From Cycloclasticus sp. (GTDB taxonomy: Bacteria > Pseudomonadota > Gammaproteobacteria > Methylococcales > Cycloclasticaceae): a stretch of 9,527 nt of DNA. The DNA is taken from assembly GCA_018066825.1 (NCBI GenBank), contig JAGPVU010000052.1, positions 1 through 9,527 on the forward strand. Reading direction: 5' to 3'. How positions within the stretch are numbered: position 1 is the first letter of the stretch; every line of letters begins with the position of its first letter. A program made the translations under genes and the position numbers. The notes below the pieces were generated by a model. The model saw only the letters and a program-made list of their open reading frames with translations. It was not told where the DNA came from and made no database searches. Of the stretch, positions 1-5,256 are shown one piece after another.

Positions 1-34
1 AGTAATCTCGTAAAACATCTGAAAAAATATAGTT

Positions 35-67
35 GCAAACGACGACAACTACGCAATCGCTGCTTAA
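35..67 (+). other. tmRNA proteolysis tag reading frame (ANDDNYAIAA)
   Basis: From the GCA resume codon at 35-37 the frame reads ANDDNYAIAA and stops with TAA at 65-67. The enterobacterial tag is ANDENYALAA, so positions 4 (D for E) and 8 (I for L) differ. The tag is added to stalled polypeptides and recognised by ClpXP, ClpAP and SspB. The C-terminal pair of alanines is kept, while the usual Leu just before them is Ile. Confidence 0.92.
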
Positions 68-302
68 ACACCAGTAGATTGCTGTCTGACTGGAGCCGTG
101 CTTGTGCGTCCAGCGACCTTCGGGTCACTTCAGGCATCATAGCTCATAAGATCGTATTGAAGCTTGTTTGGGGCAGATATACTAAAACTTAACCGAAATC
201 GTTATTGGTCTTCCTAGCCTATCGGGTAGCTAATAATTAAATTAAAAGTTATAGGATAAGCATGTAGAGCCGAGGGCGGAGTGCTTGCGGACGCGGGTTC
301 AA

Positions 303-320
303 TTCCCGCCGCCTCCACCA
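303..320 (+). repeat. attL: ssrA 3' end used as island attachment site
   Basis: The stretch TTCCCGCCGCCTCCACCA, from the 3' side of the T arm through the CCA end of ssrA, recurs at 4282-4298 with one base missing. The two copies flank a segment that begins with an integrase gene. The 3' end of ssrA is a well-known target of P4-type tyrosine integrases. The copy at ssrA is the intact one, so tmRNA function is preserved. Confidence 0.85.
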
Positions 321-344
321 TTACACAGTCCCACAAGGACTTAG

Positions 345-389
345 AAAGACCCATAAAGCCGATAGATACAAGGTTTTATGGGTCTTTTT
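345..389 (+). terminator. Rho-independent terminator behind ssrA, supplied by the island
   Basis: AAAGACCCATAAA (345-357) pairs perfectly with TTTATGGGTCTTT (375-387) across a 17-nt loop, ending in a T tract (385-389). It lies 25 nt after the tmRNA 3' end, inside the left att boundary, so it arrived with the island. It can end ssrA transcription now that the likely original terminator (4308-4335) is about 4 kb away. The long loop makes it a somewhat weak terminator. Confidence 0.7.
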
Positions 390-428
390 ATGCCTATAGC
401 TTCCTAAGAACCTCTATAAAATACAGGT

Positions 429-454
429 TTTTTAGTAGTACTAATTGTAGTACC
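429..454 (+). repeat. Left 26-bp repeat, probable integrase arm-type site
   Basis: TTTTTAGTAGTACT, a 4-nt spacer, then GTAGTACC. The same two blocks with the same spacing occur at 4198-4223 near the other end of the island; only the spacer differs (AATT here, GTAA there). An inverted copy of the first block lies at 475-488. Direct repeats inside both att ends match the layout expected of arm-type sites bound by the N-terminal domain of a tyrosine integrase. The binding role is inferred. Confidence 0.65.
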
Positions 455-474
455 ATCGATTTATCGTAAATACT

Positions 475-488
475 GGTACTACTAAAAA
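475..488 (-). repeat. Inverted copy of the arm-type motif overlapping the int start codon
   Basis: Read on the minus strand this is TTTTTAGTAGTACC, matching 13 of 14 bases of the block at 429-442 in the opposite direction. Its last base is the A of the integrase ATG. With 429-454 it forms a large inverted arrangement around the int promoter region, so integrase bound here could repress its own gene. A possible -35 (TTGTAG, 445-450) and a weak -10 (TAAATA, 467-472) lie between the repeats. Confidence 0.5.
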
Positions 489-1735
489 TGGCTCGAACTA
501 CTAAACCGCTTACTAACACTGAAGTAAAACAAGCTAAGCCAAAAGAAAAAATTTATACCTTATCTGATGGCGCTGGCTTGCAGTTACGAATTAAGCCTAA
601 TGGTTCAAAACTGTGGTTATTTGATTACCTACGTCCCTACACAAAAAAACGCACCTCTCTTAGCTTTGGCTCATATCCATCAGTTACTCTTGCTGAGGCT
701 CGTGGTAAACGCGTTGCCGCAAAAGAATTACTAGCTAAAGATATAGATCCACAAGAACTACGCGATGAGCAAAAATATATCAATGACGTTGCTCATAGCA
801 ATACACTTGAACACATAGCGGCAAAATGGCTTGAAGTTAAAAAAAGCACGGTTTCTACTGACCATGCTGCAGATACATGGCGCTCATTGGAACTACATAT
901 CTTTCCCGATCTAGGTAAAGTACCCATTCATAAAATCAGTGCTGTAAAAACAATATCTATTGTTGAAACGGTTGCAGCAAAAGGTAGCCTAGAAACAGTT
1001 AAGCGCCTATGCCAGCGCCTAAACGAAGTGATGATTTATGCGGTCAACTCCGGCATTATTACCAGCAATCCACTAGCGGGTATTAGCAAAGCCTTCCAGC
1101 AACCAATAAAACAGCACTTACCTACACTTGAGCCAAGCCAACTTCCTAGGTTTATGACCACACTATCTCAAGCCAGTATCAAATTAACTACCCGATGTCT
1201 CATTGAGTGGCAATTACATACAATGGTTAGGCCTAGTGAAGCCGCAGGCACGCGCTGGGATGAAATTGATTTCACCAATAACCTTTGGTCAATACCGGCA
1301 GAACGGATGAAGCAAAAGAAACCTCACTCCGTCCCCCTAACTACCCAAACAGTCGTACTACTTGAAATAATGAAGCCGATAAGCTCAAGAAGCGAATACG
1401 TTTTCCCCTCTGATAGAAACCCTAGGACGCACACCAACGCTCAAACAGCCAATACCGCCATAAAGCGTATGGGATTTGATAAACAACTCGTCGCCCACGG
1501 CTTACGCTCCATAGCCAGCACCATCTTGAATGAGCAAGGCTTTGATGGTGATGTTATTGAAGCCGCGTTAGCACATACCGGCAAGAACGAAGTACGTAAC
1601 GCCTATAATCGAACTGACTATCTTTCTCGTAGAAAACCTGTGATGGACTGGTGGAGTGAATACGTTGATAAAGCAGCAACGGGCAATGTTAGCTTGACGG
1701 GCAAGAAAGGCTTTAAAATCGTTAATCATGGCTAA
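488..1735 (+). CDS. int: P4-type tyrosine integrase of the ssrA island
   Basis: Site-specific recombinase that inserts and excises the island at the ssrA 3' end. At 415 residues it has the usual length for the P4/CP4-57 class. The N-terminal DUF4102-type arm-binding domain covers about residues 1-90, with the hallmark LSDGAGLQLRIKPNGSKLW and LSFGSYPSVTLAEAR segments; the core-binding domain is about 105-200 and the catalytic domain about 215-390. Catalytic residues: R248 (MVRPSE), a probable lysine at K275 in AERMK, H337 and R340 (HGLR), H363 (AHTG) and nucleophile Y373 (AYNR). All are present, so the enzyme looks active. The ATG at 488 suits the family N-terminus, although no clear ribosome binding site precedes it. 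The gene is convergent with the next gene, overlapping it by 14 bp (1722-1735). Confidence 0.95.
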   Translation: MARTTKPLTNTEVKQAKPKEKIYTLSDGAGLQLRIKPNGSKLWLFDYLRPYTKKRTSLSFGSYPSVTLAEARGKRVAAKELLAKDIDPQELRDEQKYINDVAHSNTLEHIAAKWLEVKKSTVSTDHAADTWRSLELHIFPDLGKVPIHKISAVKTISIVETVAAKGSLETVKRLCQRLNEVMIYAVNSGIITSNPLAGISKAFQQPIKQHLPTLEPSQLPRFMTTLSQASIKLTTRCLIEWQLHTMVRPSEAAGTRWDEIDFTNNLWSIPAERMKQKKPHSVPLTTQTVVLLEIMKPISSRSEYVFPSDRNPRTHTNAQTANTAIKRMGFDKQLVAHGLRSIASTILNEQGFDGDVIEAALAHTGKNEVRNAYNRTDYLSRRKPVMDWWSEYVDKAATGNVSLTGKKGFKIVNHG

Positions 1736-2549
1736 TTCCATTTTGCATGTTCTGGCTAGCCATTTCACGAGCAAACACCTTAGCCATAGCTTTCATATCG
1801 ATATTTTGACTATCTATCCCGCGCGGCTTACCTAACTGCTGAATAAGCTCAGCTTGCCTCGTCTGCTGCACTTCACCATAACTAAAAAATGTCGTCAACA
1901 CGCCTTCATGCCCCATGTTTTGACTCCATGACTTGAACTCTTCCGGTGTTTGGCAAACCACCTCTCCAAATTGAACCAGCGTTGTACGAAAACTGTGGGG
2001 GTTAAAGTATGGCAAACCAGCCGATACAAACGCATCGCTAAATATTTTACGAATAGATGAAGTCGTACTCCAATGCTCCTTTTTTATGTCAGCAGCTTGA
2101 AGAATATGGTTCTCTGTTTTAGGAAACAAAGGGTCTTCATTACCCCATAGACGCTCATTACGTAAATAATCCACCCATTCACGAATGATAGTCAGAACAG
2201 CATCACCCACAGGGAAAAAGTAAGTCGTAAACGTTTTGCTAGATTTTGTATTAACGTCCCTAGCATCTTGAAAAACGCTCCCCGCCATAAGGTCAATATG
2301 TTTTAGCTTTAACGAAGCCATGGCACTAACTCGCGCGCCTGTTGCGTACGTGAAGGCAATCAAGCAACGATTCCTCTTTTCTAACGCAGTACTCGACGGC
2401 ATATTATTTAACACATGCTCTATCTGCTTTCTTGTCGGAACAGGTTGAGTACGTTTTGCCGTGGCAACTCGAACATCATTTTCTGACAAATTAAAATATT
2501 CAGCATCAGGGTAATTGATGCGTGATTTATATCCCGCCTGCATAGACAA
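1722..2549 (-). pseudogene. Second tyrosine recombinase, 3' part (catalytic domain) of frameshifted gene 1722-2830
   Basis: Encodes the catalytic half of a phage-integrase-family recombinase unlike the P4-type enzyme beside it. Numbering from TTG 2549, the residues visible are R73 (ATGAR), a probable K105, H185 and R188 (HSFR), H214 (MGHEG) and nucleophile Y224 (FFSYGEV), so the active site is complete. The sequence just before position 2549, read in this frame, is F-F-Q-W, a natural continuation of the N-terminal half encoded at 2563-2830. The TTG 'start' is therefore probably only where the open frame happens to allow one. Joined, the two halves give about 369 residues, a normal full length. 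The stop at 1722-1724 lies inside the tail of int. This half could be made only by ribosomal frameshifting or internal initiation. Confidence 0.8.
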
Positions 2550-2830
2550 CCATTGAAAAAACTTTTCAGCTGCCTAAGGGTAGAGTTCAACGTTGCTTTG
2601 CTCAACTTATCGCCCGTTCTTTTATTATCCTGCTTAGCCAAATGTTTTTTAAACCCGACGGCTTGTTCAAAGCGGAATGACTTAAAATCTCGAAACTTGG
2701 TGTAATTTTCAAACCGATTTATCGCCTTAGCTATTGCATCAATAGTTGCTTCTTGCTGTTGCCTAGCTTCCTTCATAAATATTAAATATTTACGTTTAAT
2801 GCGCTCATTATTTGGGTTGTGTTTAGTCAT
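2420..2830 (-). pseudogene. Second tyrosine recombinase, 5' part (core-binding domain) of frameshifted gene 1722-2830
   Basis: Starts at ATG 2830 and encodes the helical SAM-like core-binding domain of a tyrosine recombinase, residues 1-92, ending with the segment LRQLKSFF. After residue 92, in the T run at 2556-2561 on the minus strand, the frame leaves the family: residues 93-136 (NGCLCRRD onward) are out-of-frame translation of the DNA that, in the -1 frame, encodes the catalytic half. No strong ribosome binding site is seen upstream. The gene is in the same direction as the hsdR fragment, 40 bp downstream of its stop. The likely reading is a one-base loss in a homopolymer; programmed -1 frameshifting is the alternative. 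Confidence 0.78.
2555..2561 (-). other. Frameshift point: U_UUU_UUC slippery heptamer
   Basis: On the minus strand the codons are AGT TTT TTC AAT. A -1 slip on T TTT TTC gives TTT TTT CAA TGG, which reads F-F-Q-W and joins the two halves of the recombinase exactly. The heptamer fits the X XXY YYZ rule for -1 frameshifting. The only hairpin I see downstream (GCATCA / TGATGC, around 2505-2523) is more than 30 nt away, farther than usual stimulators, so a simple deletion mutation remains more likely. Confidence 0.55.
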
Positions 2831-2870
2831 GTTTTAATCTCACTTATTAAAGTCACTGTTTAGGAGGGGT

Positions 2871-4040
2871 TTATCCATCTTGTTTAGTTTGTTTGATGTC
2901 TCTAGCGAACTCTTCACGTGTATTGACGTTATGCACAACTAAACCACGCGATCTAAATTCTTTGCCTGCTTGGATAAGTAAATCCAACCTATCAACAATA
3001 AAGTAGAACTTGGCAATAACGCCTTTCTTTTGAAAGTAATTGGCGAGGTATTTGACGTTGTAGTAAGCCAGTGCTGTTTTACCACTGCCTTGGGTGTGCC
3101 AAATAATACCTTTTTTAACACCCTCTTCTAGCTTCTGTTCTATGGCCTGAGTCGCGAATATCTGTGGGTAACGCATGATGTGCTTTTGCAGACCTGTATT
3201 CTCTTTGACATAGGCTAGCGAAAACTCCAAAACAAAGGCTAAACGTTCGCGTTGAAACAGTGAGGTGCAGATTCTATTGGTCGGTGTGTCTGGAATTTTA
3301 TTTTTGGAAAACTCGGGGGATTGCTTAATGCTCAGCAAATTATTGTCTTTAAGAACACTGGTTTCAACGGCATCACCCACTGTAGACAGTAACTCATCTA
3401 AGTTGAATTTTTGTTCTTCACGAAAATAGTTAAAACTTGGCTTTTGGTATGACGCAGTGGCATAAAATGCCCCTTCAATTGGATCTGCTGAACTGTCGTC
3501 ATATTCCATATTGTTTGAGAAGACCATCAACTGTGTGATGTTGACGAACTTTCTAAACTTTTTGTTTTCAAAACGCGTTTGAATGCGCTTATGTTCTGCC
3601 AATATGCCATCTTTGTTATTGGGCTTTTTTACCTCAATAAATGCCAGCGGCATTCCGTTGATAAGTAAAATGATGTCTGGGCGAAACTCATCATCATCTT
3701 TTTTATAGGTCAGCTCTGTGACAACGTTGAAGGTGTTGTTATTGAAGTCTTCAAAATCAATTAAGCGCGTGCCTGATTTATTGGTGAGCTTTTCATAAAA
3801 GGCTTTACCTAAATCTTCATTTTCGAGGCAAAGCGACACATCGCCATAGCATTGCTTTACATCAACATCAGAAAGTTTTGGGTTAATTCTTTTAATGCTT
3901 GCATGAAAAATGTCGGTAAAGATATTAGTCGATTCATCCCAAGTGACATTTACATCTTTTAAAGAGAGGTATTTATACCCTAAACGTACTAAGTGAAGGA
4001 TTGTGGGGATTTTCACCCGCGAGTCTTCATTGAACTTCAT
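2871..4040 (-). pseudogene. hsdR: Type I restriction endonuclease R subunit (HsdR), truncated to its N-terminal third
   Basis: HsdR subunits are usually around 1000 residues: a nuclease domain followed by two RecA-like translocase domains. This frame stops at 389. Present are the PD-(D/E)xK nuclease core (RPDIILLINGMPLAFIEVKK: D122, E136, K138) and the start of the first motor domain, with Walker A HTQGSGKT (315-322, K321) and motif Ia-like FIVDRLDLL (347-355). The DEAD-like Walker B, all later helicase motifs and the C-terminal assembly domain are missing. The frame ends QTKQDG and then TAA, where the family would continue. The ATG at 4040 has an AAGGA ribosome binding site (4051-4055) 10 nt upstream. 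No hsdM or hsdS is nearby. DNA translocation is impossible; a residual nuclease-like product cannot be excluded but is unlikely to act. Confidence 0.9.
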
Positions 4041-4281
4041 GCTTCAAATATCCTTATTTACCAACACTGGTTTTAATATTGAAATTAAGATACAGGGTTT
4101 CGGTACATACATTCAGAGTTTATTTAATTATTATGAATAAACTATAGTTGAACATGAAAGGTGTGATAAAAAAAGACGAAACAAGGAGTGACTTTTCTTT
4201 TTAGTAGTACTGTAAGTAGTACCGGTTAATTTCACAATCAATAAAATACATATAAATCAAATAGATATGTTGCAACAACAG
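4041..4281. other. Non-coding right end of the island
   Basis: No credible coding frame. It holds the hsdR ribosome binding site (4051-4055 on the minus strand), an AT-rich inverted repeat AGTTTATT (4117-4124) / AATAAACT (4136-4143) upstream of hsdR, and the right arm-type repeat (4198-4223). No convincing promoter pair was found for hsdR. Confidence 0.6.
4198..4223 (+). repeat. Right 26-bp repeat, probable integrase arm-type site
   Basis: TTTTTAGTAGTACT, spacer GTAA, then GTAGTACC: both blocks and the spacing are identical to 429-454. It lies about 60 bp inside the right att core, in the same direct orientation as the left copy. This supports the island ends being where the ssrA duplication places them. 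Confidence 0.65.
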
Positions 4282-4298
4282 TTCCCGCCGCCCCACCA
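4282..4298 (+). repeat. attR: partial ssrA 3'-end duplication
   Basis: TTCCCGCCGCCCCACCA matches attL (303-320) except for loss of the single T of CCTCC. The flanking sequence is not tRNA-like, so this is a remnant and not a second tmRNA. It closes a segment of about 4.0 kb. The missing base falls in the shared core and may reduce or prevent excision. Confidence 0.8.
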
Positions 4299-4307
4299 AA
4301 TATCAAA

Positions 4308-4335
4308 GGTCAACCGTTCTCGGTTGGCCTTTTTT
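4308..4335 (+). terminator. Rho-independent terminator, probably the original ssrA terminator
   Basis: GGTCAACCG (4308-4316) pairs with CGGTTGGCC (4321-4329) over a TTCT loop and is followed by six Ts. It begins 9 nt after the CCACCA of attR and has no rightward gene before it. Removing the island would place it directly behind the tmRNA 3' end, the expected position for an ssrA terminator. Confidence 0.85.
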
Positions 4336-4412
4336 ATTGTCAAAAGGAACGTTTCTCCCATAGGCGCACACAAGTCGGCGTGACAATTACCCGTTGGATA
4401 AAGCCGAACAAG

Positions 4413-5009
4413 TTACAAACCTACGGCGTCCCTAGCTAACGACCCACCTGAACCTTGTAAAGGGCCCAAGGGATTTTTGCGAGATTTTTCAGAGTCAATT
4501 ATCGGCATCCCACTCCAGATTTTATACACCGCCACACCATTATCGAGCACGATCAGTGCGTTAAAACGCCAGCCTGTTTCTATCGTTTTACGTTTAAAAC
4601 CGAGCAAATCTAAAAATACGCTACCGACACGCTTTCTTTTAACGGTACCGGGGTGAGCCTCATAGGCGATACACGCTTCTTGTTTTGCTAAACAAGTTTG
4701 CACACTGTTTGGCAATTGATCTAAGCTAACCGAATTGGTTGGCATAAATTGTTGAATTAGGTCTAGGTACGAGAGTATTTTTACATTGGGCGTGGAGTAC
4801 GGATCAAACCCCAGATCTCGAAGATCATCAACGGTACTTTTATTAAGTATTACCTTTTTGTAAGCTGACATGGCCTCATCAAAACTGGCCCAAGGGGATT
4901 TTGTTTTATCTTCGGTGCGAGGCAACGGACTACCACAAGCAGTAACGAAAACTATTAGCAAAAAGCCAATCAAGGCGAATCGCCATGTCGATTTGAAATT
5001 TAGTCTCAT
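4413..5009 (-). CDS. Predicted lipoprotein, possibly with an SmpA/BamE-like fold
   Basis: A 198-residue envelope protein. Residues 1-24 form a lipoprotein signal peptide (basic RLNFKSTWR, hydrophobic core, lipobox VTAC), with C25 as the lipidation site. Ser at +3 and no Asp at +2 suggest outer-membrane sorting. The mature part has one segment reminiscent of BamE/OmlA-type modules (ILNKSTVDDLRDLGFDPYSTPNV, about 54-76), a cysteine pair (C104, C112), and a probable strand pair near the end (RFNALIVLDNGVAVYKIWSG). The family link is weak pattern resemblance, and no function is assigned. The ATG at 5009 is preceded by AAAAGG (5020-5025) at 10 nt. Before island insertion this gene would have been convergent with ssrA. 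Confidence 0.82.
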   Translation of the reverse strand: MRLNFKSTWRFALIGFLLIVFVTACGSPLPRTEDKTKSPWASFDEAMSAYKKVILNKSTVDDLRDLGFDPYSTPNVKILSYLDLIQQFMPTNSVSLDQLPNSVQTCLAKQEACIAYEAHPGTVKRKRVGSVFLDLLGFKRKTIETGWRFNALIVLDNGVAVYKIWSGMPIIDSEKSRKNPLGPLQGSGGSLARDAVGL

Positions 5010-5139
5010 AATAAAGTAACCTTTTAGCAGCAGCTTACGCTAAATAACGTTCTTATGGGACCAGTATAAATCCTTAGCCACTAATTACTACTGTGGCAGT
5101 GGTCGATAAGGCTACCGGTGACATCAGGTCATGTTTAAT

Positions 5140-5177
5140 GCGTTTATCAAGCTTTTTGATTGATAAGCGCGTATAAT
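5140..5177 (+). promoter_or_regulatory. deaD promoter with overlapping 11-bp dyad (candidate operator)
   Basis: The -10 is a consensus TATAAT (5172-5177). Just upstream, GCGTTTATCAA (5140-5150) and TTGATAAGCGC (5160-5170) form an 11-bp inverted repeat with one mismatch (a T·G position) around a 9-bp centre. It covers the -35 position, where no good TTGACA is found. A start near 5184 would give a leader of about 70 nt. The dyad is upstream of transcription, so it is more likely a protein site than an RNA hairpin. Confidence 0.55.
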
Positions 5178-5219
5178 GCAATTTTTCATCTCTCTGATAG
5201 ACGCTTGAGTTAGTAATGA

Positions 5220-5249
5220 CTTAACGCCATTCCTATCTCTAAGTTAAGG
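5220..5249 (+). promoter_or_regulatory. deaD ribosome binding site with possible masking hairpin
   Basis: AAGG (5246-5249) lies 7 nt before the ATG at 5257 and fixes the start. CTTAAC (5220-5225) can pair with GTTAAG (5243-5248), covering most of that site. The 6-bp, AT-rich stem with a 17-nt loop is weak, so a regulatory role is speculative. Confidence 0.35.
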
Positions 5250-5256
5250 CCCTAAA

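Larger units (their letters stand above)
1..320 (+). ncRNA. ssrA: tmRNA (transfer-messenger RNA), 5' end outside the window
   Basis: tmRNA rescues ribosomes stalled on broken mRNAs: it acts as an alanyl-tRNA, then as an mRNA for a degradation tag. Seen here: the AAATATAGTT context before a GCA resume codon at 35, a short tag frame ending TAA at 65-67, a GACC-TTCG-GGTC hairpin at 115-126 in the pseudoknot region, and a tRNA-like 3' end. The T stem is 293-297 paired with 305-309 around the loop TTCAATT (298-304). The 3' acceptor strand is 310-316, followed by A317 and a genome-encoded CCA at 318-320. The 5' acceptor strand, the D-loop analogue and the first pseudoknot must lie left of position 1. 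The 3' end also serves as the attachment site of the downstream island, and integration has left the mature RNA sequence whole. Confidence 0.95.
5010..5256. promoter_or_regulatory. Divergent intergenic region between the lipoprotein and deaD
   Basis: Holds the start signals of two divergent genes. Rightward, there is a perfect TATAAT at 5172-5177 for deaD. Leftward, a TATACT-like box is visible on the minus strand near 5065, without a good -35. The stretch 5072-5111 is rich in short dyads (CCTTA/TAAGG, GCCAC/GTGGC, CCACT/AGTGG) that could form alternative folds. No open frame is credible here. Confidence 0.5.

Noticed and set aside
281..469. 62-codon open frame crossing the ssrA 3' end
   Set aside because: It starts inside the tmRNA T-arm region and runs through the att site and a terminator; no ribosome binding site or protein-like character.
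1568..1774. Minus-strand open frame under the int 3' end
   Set aside because: Antisense to the catalytic region of int, whose reading frame is clearly real.
2939..3121. 60-codon minus-strand frame within hsdR
   Set aside because: It is an alternate-frame reading of the Walker A region of hsdR (for example FGTPKAVVKQHW is out-of-frame WHTQGSGKTAL).
4282..4298. Possible second tRNA or tmRNA gene at the CCACCA
   Set aside because: No T-stem partner or other tRNA arms upstream; it is only the att duplication.
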